Below, one piece after another: positions 55,794-64,000 of a stretch of 64,000 nt of DNA. Source of the DNA: Agelas oroides. Its lineage: Eukaryota > Porifera > Demospongiae > Agelasida > Agelasidae. The stretch covers positions 9,588,996 to 9,652,995 of the forward strand of contig OX422184.1 of assembly GCA_949130485.1 (NCBI GenBank), given 5' to 3'. Each line of letters starts with the position of its first letter. Position 1 is the first letter of the stretch. The translations under genes and the position numbers were made by a program. The notes below the pieces were generated by a model, which saw nothing but the letters and a program-made list of their open reading frames with translations, was not told where the DNA came from and did not search any database.

Positions 55794-58679
55794 ATGAGCG
55801 AGACTGAAGAACTTACAACGGCAATTCCTACTCTTCGCCGAAGAGCCGTCGTGAAAGCCTCCATCACAAGACTCAATACTCGTCTCACCGAGTTAGAGAC
55901 CAAGGTTCATGAACCCTCAACTTTGAGTCACGCCCAGAAATTATCTGCGAAGTTGGAGTCATTGGACTCAGAGTTCAAAGTTCATCATTACAGCATCATC
56001 GACGCGATCCCGGATGATGGTCACGTCGACGAAATGATGACAAAGGAGCAAGACGAGTTGGATCAACATGATTCTGACATTGCTAGTCTGTCCATACGTT
56101 TGGAAGAACTCATGCGAAAATCATCCCCCAAAGCTGAATCTGCAGCATACAAGATTGCCTCACGGAGCCTCGCCAGCCTGGGAGACAGACTCACCGTCAT
56201 CTCCTCAGCCCTCACTAAGCTCTCAGGAGCGCCAGAGGAAATTCACCTGATAGAGCAATACCAGGAGCAAGTCTCCGACCTCAAGAGAGAGCTCTCTGAT
56301 ACTCGACGGAATGTCATGTCATCATGCACTCATGAGGAGTCCGATACTCTCATCAACACCTCCATAGTCGATATCGACAAATTGTTCTTTGACGTGGGTC
56401 TTGCATTGAAGAAATTGTCTGTCAAGGTACCTATCACTCGTGACAAGACGACTACCGACCCTGCACTCGATAGCAAAATGATCAAGTTGCCCAAACTCGA
56501 CATTCCAACATTTGGCGGCAACATCCTCCATTGGTTGACGTTTTGGGAGCAATATTGCGTCGCTATACATGACCGGGCTGATCTCTCCCAAGCGCAGAAG
56601 TTGGTCTATCTGCGGCAGTCACTGAAGGATGGATCTGCAAAGAATGTCATCGAGGGCTTGTCTCGCTCTGGCGAGCAGTACACTGAGGCAGTGAAATGTC
56701 TCCAAGAGCGATATAATCGTCCTCACTTGATCCATCAAGCACATGTGCGTAAAATAATCGAAGTTCCAAGCCTCAAGGACAACACTGGTAAAGAACTCCG
56801 CCGTCTACATGATGTGTTGCAGCAACATCTGCGTGCCCTCAAGGCTATGGACAAGGAACCATCAGCTTCCTTCATCACCTCACTCGTTGAGATGAAGCTG
56901 GATCCCGACACGATGTTCGAGTGGCAGAAGGCAAGCCAGGATTCAGCTGATGTTCCTCACTACACCAAGCTATTGGAATTCTTGAACCTCAGAGCTCAAG
57001 CATCTGAATCTGCCTCACCTGAGTCCAGAAAGAGCACAAGGAATGACTACCCTCTCGCCAAGAAACGTCTACCCAACAGATTCACTTCCCTCGTCGCCAA
57101 CACCTCTGGGACTACTTCAAATTGTGTTCTGTGTAAAACGGAAAGGCATCCATTGTACGCATGTACTCGCTTCAAGGCCATGTCTCATGACAAAATGATT
57201 GCAACAATCAAGGAGAACAACCTTTGTATGAATTGCCTTAAGTCTGGTCACTTCTCCAAGCAATGTTCCAGCCTCAGCAAGTGCCGGAAATGTCAGAAGC
57301 CTCACCATACTCTCATTCACATTGAACCTAAGGAAAGCGACCAAGGAGAGCTCTCATCAAACACATCCACTGTGCAACCTGCTATCTCCTCCAATACCAT
57401 AACTGGATTTACGCCAGACACCCTCCTCATGACATGTCAAATTCTTGTCCATTCTCCTGATGGCGCTGCTGTCAAGGCTCGTGCACTCCTGGATTCAGCT
57501 TCCACAACCTCATTCGTCTCTGAACGTCTGACCCAAGCTCTGCAACTGCCTAAATCTTCCCAGAGTATCAAGATTTCAGGCATAGGTGGTATGTCCCATC
57601 ATTCACCTCTGCATTCTGTCGTCAGTTTCGACATATCTCCAACAGCTTCACCAAGTGAGAAAATCGAAGTCACGGCTGTGGCAATTCCGCATGTAACAAG
57701 TGAATTACCTCTCAAACCTGTCCACCTGAATGCAACCTGGTCTCATCTCTCTGATCTACACCTGGCTGACCCATACTTTGGGCGTCCTGGCAAGATAGAC
57801 GTTCTCCTCGGAGTGGACGTCTATGCTAATGTCCTATTGCACGGCCGGCGGAATGGACCACCTGGGTCCCCAGTTGCATTTGAGACCAAATTTGGTTGGG
57901 TTCTTGCAGGGAAAACCAACACTTCCGACCTCTCATACTGCAGTGTCACTTCACACCATGTCTCTGTCGCTTCCAGCGATGAGTTTCTCCGTAGGTTCTG
58001 GGAGATTGAAGAGAAACCACAGAACCACTCAAATCTTTCTCCTGAAGAGCGAATGGTGGTAAAGCACTTTGAGGAGAACCACCGTCGTTCGGGTACCGGC
58101 AGATTCATTGTGCCACTGCCACGAAAGCCTCAGGAAAAGGCCATTGGTGAGTCTAGGACTCAAGCCGTCCGCAGATTCCTCACACTTGAACGCTCTCTCC
58201 GATCGAGGAATCAATTCAACGAATTCTCTGATGTGATTGAAGAGTACTTTGAGATGCAACACACTGAGCTTGTTCCTTCTACTGACCTACAGAAGCCCAC
58301 GGATCAAGTCTTCTACCTCCCTATGCACGCTGTGCGCAAGGAACATAGTACCACCACCAAAGTCCGAGCGGTGTTTGATGCGTCCGCTAAGTCCTCCTCT
58401 GGTGTATCTCTCAATGACACCCTGCTTGTTGGACCGACTGTCCATCCCCCCCTCATTGATGTGTTGATTCGTTTTCGCTCTCATCGTATTGCCCTCTCTG
58501 CTGATGTCAGCAAAATGTACCGAGCCATCGAATTGGTTCCTGCAGATCGAGATCTCCATAGATTTGTTTGGAGGAAGGATCCCAAGGAGTCGTTGAAGGA
58601 CTACCGCATGACAAGGATCACCTTTGGAGTACCACATTACCAAGCGACTTCTCATCTCAGACATCGCCAAGACATTTGA
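55794..58679 (+). CDS. BEL/Pao gag-protease-RT (N-terminal part)
   Basis: A 961-codon frame from ATG 55794. Residues about 230-330 hold the DUF1759-type gag region (PTFGGNILHWLTFWEQYCVA). Residues about 440-510 hold Cys/His knuckles (CMNCLKSGHFSKQC, CRKCQKPHH). A retropepsin-like domain starts near residue 560 (ALLDSASTTSFVSE). RT begins near residue 820 (LPMHAVRKEHSTTTKVRAVF, LSADVSKMYRAIELV). It stops being RT after MTRITFGVP, just where the catalytic palm should continue, and ends 14 codons later in an out-of-frame tail. Normal BEL/Pao polyproteins continue here for roughly 230-250 residues before the next recognisable block, so the loss is a deletion of that order. Confidence 0.9.
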   Translation: MSETEELTTAIPTLRRRAVVKASITRLNTRLTELETKVHEPSTLSHAQKLSAKLESLDSEFKVHHYSIIDAIPDDGHVDEMMTKEQDELDQHDSDIASLSIRLEELMRKSSPKAESAAYKIASRSLASLGDRLTVISSALTKLSGAPEEIHLIEQYQEQVSDLKRELSDTRRNVMSSCTHEESDTLINTSIVDIDKLFFDVGLALKKLSVKVPITRDKTTTDPALDSKMIKLPKLDIPTFGGNILHWLTFWEQYCVAIHDRADLSQAQKLVYLRQSLKDGSAKNVIEGLSRSGEQYTEAVKCLQERYNRPHLIHQAHVRKIIEVPSLKDNTGKELRRLHDVLQQHLRALKAMDKEPSASFITSLVEMKLDPDTMFEWQKASQDSADVPHYTKLLEFLNLRAQASESASPESRKSTRNDYPLAKKRLPNRFTSLVANTSGTTSNCVLCKTERHPLYACTRFKAMSHDKMIATIKENNLCMNCLKSGHFSKQCSSLSKCRKCQKPHHTLIHIEPKESDQGELSSNTSTVQPAISSNTITGFTPDTLLMTCQILVHSPDGAAVKARALLDSASTTSFVSERLTQALQLPKSSQSIKISGIGGMSHHSPLHSVVSFDISPTASPSEKIEVTAVAIPHVTSELPLKPVHLNATWSHLSDLHLADPYFGRPGKIDVLLGVDVYANVLLHGRRNGPPGSPVAFETKFGWVLAGKTNTSDLSYCSVTSHHVSVASSDEFLRRFWEIEEKPQNHSNLSPEERMVVKHFEENHRRSGTGRFIVPLPRKPQEKAIGESRTQAVRRFLTLERSLRSRNQFNEFSDVIEEYFEMQHTELVPSTDLQKPTDQVFYLPMHAVRKEHSTTTKVRAVFDASAKSSSGVSLNDTLLVGPTVHPPLIDVLIRFRSHRIALSADVSKMYRAIELVPADRDLHRFVWRKDPKESLKDYRMTRITFGVPHYQATSHLRHRQDI

Positions 58680-60408
58680 TGTTTTGGGATGGTGCTCTCC
58701 CTCAATTGTAAAGGCGAAGATCCTACTTCAACGCTGCTGGGAGCAGAAACTCGACTGGGATGATCCTGTTCCATCAGCTATACATGACGCCTGGTACAAC
58801 TGGAGGTCTGAACTCCACCTGCTCACAGAAAAGTGTATTCCACGCTGCTACTTTGATGCATCTTCTCAGATCTCCTCCTGGGAGCTTCACGGTTTCTGTG
58901 ACGCGTCAGAATGTGCCTATGCCGCTGTAGTCTACCTACGTATGACTGACTCTCATGGAAACGCTCAAGTCACTCTAGTGACATTAAAGACCAAGGTGGC
59001 TCCGATTAAGAGGTTGACGATACCTCGTCTCGAATTATGTGGAGCCCACCTATTGGCTCATCTGCTTCACCATGTATGTCAAGTCCTTGAAATTCCGCTC
59101 TCCCATGTTTGTGCATGGACAGATAGCACCATTGTGCTCAACTGGCTTGATGGGAGCCCCCGACGTTTCAAGACATTTGTAGGCAACCGAGTGTCTACTA
59201 TCATGGAGCTCATTCCACCTGAGAAATGGAATCATGTCAATGGCTTGGACAATCCGGCAGACTGTGCCTCAAGAGGACTCTTTCCATCTGAACTCCTCCA
59301 GCACAAGCTGTGGTGGGACGGACCTTCATGGCTCAAGCATTCACCTGCTGATTGGCCCCAGCAGCTGCCTCTGCAACCAAATCACATACCTGAAGAAGAG
59401 AGAGAGATCTCCTTGTTTGTCAGTACGACTCACCGGACACCTATCATTCCCTTTGATCGTTACTCAAGTTACAACCGATTGAAACGTGTCACTGCATGGA
59501 TTTTTCGCTTTGTCAACAACTGTCGAAACCATGCTAACCAAAGTTCTCGCACTTCCCCCTTATCCACTCAAGAACTACTCGAAGTCGAGAACTATTGGGT
59601 CCAAATCGTTCAATAAACCTACTTCCTGAACGAGGTAGAATCTTTGAGTCAGAAAGGAGAATTGAGTTCATCTAGTCCTCTCCTGTCTCTACATCCCTTT
59701 GTGGATTCATCAGGCCTACTTCGTGTTGGTGGTAGGCAACGGCTCTCAAAGTCCACTTATGAGTCGAAACATCCAGTCATCCTATCAGGCAACCACCCGC
59801 TAACTCGACTCATCATTCGCACCGAGCATCTTCGCCTGCTGCATGCAGGTCCAACTCTCCTCTCTGCATCACTGTCTCAGCGATATTATATCGTTGGAGG
59901 TCGTAATGTTACACGCTCCATCGCTCGTGAATGTGTCACTTGCAGACGCAAGGCCGTTAAACCTTGTTCCCAGATGCTTGGACAGTTGCCAATCGAACGT
60001 GTGACGCCAGGTCCTGTGTTTGATAAGGTTGGTGTCGACTATGCTGGCCCTGTGCTAGTCAAATATGGTCATGTACGCAAGCCAACAGTGGTCAAAGCCT
60101 ACATTTGTGTTTTTGTGTCCTTGACTGTCAAAGCCGTTCATCTTGAGCTGGTTAGCGATCTCACCACTGATGCATTCATTGCTTGTCTGAGACGATTCAT
60201 TTCTCGTCGTGGTATACCATCCATGATTTGGAGTGACCATGGGACTAACTTTGTTGGAGCAGCCCATGAAATCAGGATCTGTACCAATTTCTACGTGATA
60301 GCAGCACTCAGGACTCAATCATTAATTTTCTCACAATCAAGAACGTCACTTGGAAATTCATTCCTCAACAGGCTCCTCACTTCGGAGGCCTTTGGGAGGC
60401 TGCTGTGA
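58639..60408 (+). pseudogene. BEL/Pao RNase H and integrase N-terminal part
   Basis: Frame starting just past the RT deletion (ITKRLLISDIAKTFDVLGW, a connection motif). RNase H-like residues follow: GFCDASECAYAAVVYLR (first Asp), PRLELCGAHLLAH (Glu) and CAWTDSTIVLNWL (second Asp). Then comes VNGLDNPADCASRG. A TAA at 59614-59616 interrupts the frame before LSLHPFVDSSGLLRVGGRQR. Integrase has its zinc-type region (H..LH and CVTCRR) and core residues DYAGPV and WSDHGTNFVGA. Near 60274 one base appears to be missing, so this frame runs into nonsense up to TGA 60406-60408 while the true reading continues in the next frame. Confidence 0.85.
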
Positions 60409-60941
60409 AGTCAATGAAGAGTCATTTGAGGAAGATCGTTGGAAACATCAAGCTTACGTTTGAGGAATTATCCACTCTACTTACTCAGATCGAAGCTTGC
60501 TTAAACAGTAGACCTCTTGTGCCCTTTCCTGGTGATGATGACGGCATTGAAGCATTGACTCTAGGTCATTTCCTCATCGGACGACCACTTCAAGCTCTCC
60601 CTGACAACTCATTCACCTACTCTGATTCTATCTCCTCACTCCGCCGCTGGCGACTCTGTCAAGCTCTACTTCTTCACTTTTGGAAGAGATGGTCCACAGA
60701 GTATGTTACTCACATCGGGAAATTCACGAAGTGGCATCACCCCTCAAGGAATATTGCAGTTGGTGATATTGTTATCCTCCGCAATGATTCCCCGTTACCT
60801 ACCAGATGGCCTCTGGCCAGAGTCATCCAAGTGCACCCTGGAAGGGACAATTTGGTACGTGTGGCAACCATCAAAACTAGTACTGGAGTCCTCACTCGCC
60901 CAGTCACAAAGTTGGCGTTGCTGTTGCCCTCGGAATCTTAA
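60276..60941 (+). pseudogene. BEL/Pao integrase C-terminal part (after frameshift)
   Basis: In the frame shifted by one base: DLYQFLRDSSTQDSIINFL, then APHFGGLWEAAVKSMK with the third catalytic Glu, and HFLIGRPLQALPDNSF. The C-terminal domain reads WHHPSRNIAVGDIVILRND and PTRWPLARVIQVHPG, ending at TAA 60939-60941. Length and motif order are normal for a BEL/Pao integrase. Confidence 0.85.
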
Positions 60942-61026
60942 GTTTGAACTCTCTCGCTCATTCTCTCACTACTTGAACATTACATGGATCAAAACTTTGA
61001 AAGACTGTCCGTCTTGGCCGGCGGTA

Positions 61027-61448
61027 TGTTAGTTGCTGGGACTTTGACTCTATGTAATGTGATTTTTTTTGAGCTAGCCTAATTCACTCTATTATGTCAT
61101 GTATGTGTAACTCAATAGGTTTGTCACTTGTTAGGCTTTTACCGTAATCTTTAAGTGTTAACTTGTGACTGGTAGCCTCACTATTGTTGTTAAAGTGACC
61201 TTTCTTTGTTCTGTTGTGCGCTACTAGGCCCCTTTTTCCTCACTTAACCTGTTGTTTTTCTTGCATCTCTCAGTCTTGTCACTACTTGTATCTCGCTCAC
61301 TTGCTGTTTGATCGTTATTAAATTTTTGAGTTATACTCTTAGTCAATTGGTCGTACGGTGCAGCGCTACTCGAGTGCTTACGTTAGCCTGAGTTTTGTCT
61401 AGCCTGTCTAGATACTGCGTTTTGTTCCAAGAAGGCTCAACATATACA
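61027..61448 (+). repeat. BEL/Pao 3' LTR
   Basis: 422 bp, same ends as the 5' LTR, three substitutions, no indels. Confidence 0.97.
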
Positions 61449-61490
61449 CACGTGATATAAGGGCGTTCGTATTGATCACGTGATCACGTG
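61449..61490. promoter_or_regulatory. cluster of three CACGTG E-boxes
   Basis: CACGTG at 61449-61454, 61477-61482 and 61485-61490. The first is the sequence into which the BEL element inserted (its CACGT was duplicated). They lie between two divergent genes, about 180-220 bp upstream of the ATG at 61671, a likely shared promoter region. Confidence 0.45.
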
Positions 61491-61670
61491 ACAATTTTCA
61501 AACTCGCTAGCGGGACAAAGTGCGAGGCTAGGCCAAGGGAACCTAGAACTTGCGCAACGTTTGAAGTCTTGCGTACCAGCTTTCCCGAGGCATCAGCAAG
61601 AATAGGCTCCTGAAGCAAGACTGGGAGGCTACAGTAAGAAAGTGAAATTTAGCTGTTGAACCTGTACATT

Positions 61671-62422
61671 ATGGCTGAAGGAGGAGATGGATTGTGGAGG
61701 TGCAAGTAAGTAAACATTGTAAGCTAAAGTAGTGCTATTCTGGTGGCAGGGTAATAGCAAGCTAAATTGATTCCGCAACTTTTTACCACACTAATAACTC
61801 CACTGGCCTCATTCCCACAACCTTTCGATTTTCATTTGCCTTTCCCTTTTTTATTCCAATGGGTGTGAGCTTCATGGCTTTGCTGCTCACTGCAAGGCGT
61901 ACAAGCTCCTGGTATGGATGAATGTTCCTAATTGTACATGTATACATTGACTACTCAGTAAGTGAAATGCAGTTCTGAGGCCTACGGATTCACAAAAGGT
62001 GTTCCTTGATGTGCTTCTTTTCCAAGAAAATCACAGTAATGGCTCACTTTGAATAATTTTACTATGGGATTGTATGAAACTGTTGTGCCTCCTTTGGCTG
62101 CAAATCAACACTGTGTCAATGTACATCAGCTTTCGCTAATTTTACTTAGGTCAACATTGTAGAAATGGTCAACGCTCAAGCGATGACGGAGAGTGTGATG
62201 ATGATGGTGATGTTGATGACGACCAGTACAATGGCGAAAACCAAGACATAGGTACCTGTTTATAACGTGCACGTATGCCGCTATAATTACTGATCAGCAA
62301 GTTGTTACTGAAGTTCACTTTAATCCTTGTAGACTTTGAGTCTCTTATGGACGTTCAGACAACCACCAAGGACTTCAGTCCATTTCCCTCCAAAATGTTT
62401 GCAAAATGGACCACGTGCAATG
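61671..62422 (+). CDS. 5' exons of an unknown, transposase-like gene
   Basis: Exon 1, 61671-61705 (MAEGGDGLWRC), ends at GTAAGT. A Cys/His-containing exon near 61860-61912 (GCELHGFAAHCKAYKLL) has no clear acceptor. 62150-62251 (QHCRNGQRSSDDGECDDDGD) and 62333-62422 (DFESLMDVQTTTKDFSPFPS) join in phase with GT-AG introns. The pattern (short zinc-binding-like N-terminus, acidic linker, then 'dFSPFPskmfA') resembles the beginning of the multi-exon CACTA-like genes of sponges and cnidarians. No exons were found beyond 62422, so the gene is either truncated or continues outside the window. Confidence 0.45.
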
Positions 62423-64000
62423 GTAAGAATGTTTGTTTGGTGGTGCTACCACAGCGTAGTGTTACATACTTGATGTAGTAGGCACAGATATTCACAAGGG
62501 AATAACCTGAGCAATCTTTGAGTGCCCACAACTTCGTTACACTAGATATTACATTTGTGAGGAAATAACAATCTTCGAGTGCATATATACAACTTTATCA
62601 ACAATTTTCCGACCCTTCAGGGAACACAATGCTGGACACACTCTTTGTGTTTTGTTAACAGTGTGTCCAGCATTGTATTGCCTGAAAAACACCTAACACA
62701 CTTGTACAGTCTTCAGTCTGAGAGACTTGTTGTTTAAGGTGTAGATTATTAGAAAATTGTAACATACTTGCTGTTACGTTGCCTCATATCAAGTTTATTT
62801 GGCATATTATGAGGCAGATGGCCAACAGCACCAAGACTTGCGGAGGTGAAATCCTTTAAACTACCAGGATTCCAGGGACCCACATACAGGACACCATGTT
62901 AGGAGACACTGCCAACAATGACAACTTTTCTACTCTTGTTACAACCACGCATGCGCACAGCACAATGCAATTACAATGAGTATTCAGGGCTTTATGCCGT
63001 TTCAATTTAGTGCACAAGGATGATGCAATAACGGTCAGGTAGGTTATGCGCATTACGCAACAGAGACCGTTATTGCATCATCCAAAAGCACTAATTAAAT
63101 AGCATGAAGCCTTAGCTAGAGTGGTCTAAATGTTTTAGGCTGTCACATGACCTTCAGCCAATCAGGTGGTGGGTTTATTGTTGCTGAGTCATTCCAATCT
63201 TTCAAACGTTCGAGCATTCGAGAGCTGTTGTGTGAATTGCTCGATTACGTCGTGTTACCACTAGTTTAGGTAAGTGAGGGCTGATAGGTAGACAGAAGGG
63301 GGACTCTGTGCCCGATGAAGATTCTCAAGGCTCTTGTCACAATATCTTGTCCAAGAACTCATAACTGTAATATTTGAAAGACAGTTCCCTTTCGATAGAA
63401 TTACCTTTCTTTGTGCTCAGCCAATCAGCAGATAGATGGCAATACACTTCCATGCATGTCATTTTGCCTGTATTTCATGCCTTAATAATTATCCCTTTAA
63501 CCCCGATAGCGCCCATATGCATCCAAGTTAGCTTCACACTGTTTATCACCACAGCTGCGGATTTTTGAGTTAGTACATAGTTATTAGAAGCCACAGGAAG
63601 TCGATCGAAACATAATTAACTGGGGCGACCCATAGGGACTTTCCCCTGAAATTGCATTCGATGTTTGCCTGCCAAACGTGTTGAACTTAGCATTGTCACA
63701 GAACAGCTTGTATCCTACGTGCAACTCATTCTACAGAATTGTTTCTAGCTAATCATCTAAAGAACAACAAAAAGTACCTTCGCTTGAAGTTTTGCCATGG
63801 ATTTCCAGTCACTTGCTATGAGATTTAGTTACTTGGTATTGACCAATCAAATTTCAGTATTCTTGGTAGTATATCGTACCCAGGCTCTCCCCTGTGCCCC
63901 GACGTAAAATAGAGGAGGGGGAGAGCCTGGTATTGATTTGCATGTGACATTCCAGCACAACAAAGTCACAGCAGGAATTGCTAAAGTCGTGACACGTTCA
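62423..64000. repeat. three hairpin elements, no gene seen
   Basis: Inverse arms occur at 62617-62642/62661-62686 (ACAATGCTGGACACAC, two mismatches in 26), at about 62988-63037/63065-63112 (perfect inner GGATGATGCAATAACGGT), and at about 63879-63896/63912-63932 (CAGGCTCTCCCC/GGGGAGAGCCTG). They look like decayed MITEs. The remaining sequence has no supported frame. Confidence 0.7.

Larger units (their letters stand above)
55237..61448 (+). mobile_element. BEL/Pao LTR retrotransposon, young but deleted in RT
   Basis: A 6212-bp element with 422-bp LTRs (55237-55658 and 61027-61448) beginning TGTT and ending TACA. The LTRs differ at three positions. A perfect 5-bp target duplication CACGT flanks it (55232-55236 and 61449-61453). 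The tRNA-Tyr-type primer site is at 55662-55679. The internal region encodes gag, protease, the start of RT, then RNase H and integrase. The RT catalytic core is deleted, one stop and one frameshift follow, and no convincing polypurine tract precedes the 3' LTR (GGCCGGCGGTA). Confidence 0.97.

Noticed and set aside
56322..58670. Minus-strand frames inside the BEL/Pao element
   Set aside because: They are shadows of the gag-pol frame.

Overview
This window looks like a gene-poor, repeat-dense stretch of an animal nuclear genome. Spliced coding fragments with GT-AG introns, interspersed LTR, DIRS, Crypton, Helitron and DNA-transposon remains, and no operons or ribosome binding sites exclude a prokaryote. 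The mix of families (BEL/Pao, DIRS-like YR element, DUF3504/Crypton-like, HIRAN-like, SAMD3-like and CACTA-like multi-exon genes) is what I associate with sponges and cnidarians. A sponge is my preferred guess, but nothing here is diagnostic. I saw no tRNA, rRNA or CRISPR locus.

Layout. 1-4.5 kb: hairpin and tandem repeats, a CA microsatellite and telomere-like motifs. 4.6-6.6 kb: a multi-exon CACTA-like transposase-derived gene with one in-frame TAG. 8.85-10.55 kb: a five-exon SAMD3-like gene with small frame breaks. 11.7-12.9 kb: a piggyBac fragment joined to a decayed gypsy element. 15.1-15.6 kb: a HIRAN-like reading frame with one TGA. 16.8-19.1 kb: a decayed Ty1/copia element on the minus strand. 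19.8-21.2 kb: a Crypton-like relic. 22-24 kb: pogo and gypsy scraps. 24-35 kb: mostly non-coding, with MITEs, foldback elements, minisatellites, a 2.1-kb TIR element and a piggyBac-type insertion with TTAA duplication. 35.5-41.2 kb: two well-spliced exons, a minus-strand CACTA-related relic and a 1.06-kb TIR element. 42-46 kb: a large foldback and a DIRS-like element in which alternate reverse-transcriptase segments are inverted in place. 47-51.9 kb: hAT and Helitron remains and unassigned exons. 53.5-62.4 kb: two divergently transcribed multi-exon genes whose shared upstream region is split by a young 6.2-kb BEL/Pao retrotransposon.

How it works together: most of the window is a graveyard of transposons nested in one another. 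The BEL/Pao copy is the youngest identifiable event: its LTRs are 422 bp each with three differences, its 5-bp target duplication is perfect, and its tRNA-Tyr primer site is intact. It nevertheless lacks the catalytic core of its reverse transcriptase. It landed about 60 bp from the start of one host-like gene and about 220 bp from the other, inside a cluster of CACGTG motifs. All family names come from reading translated sequence by eye, without database searches.
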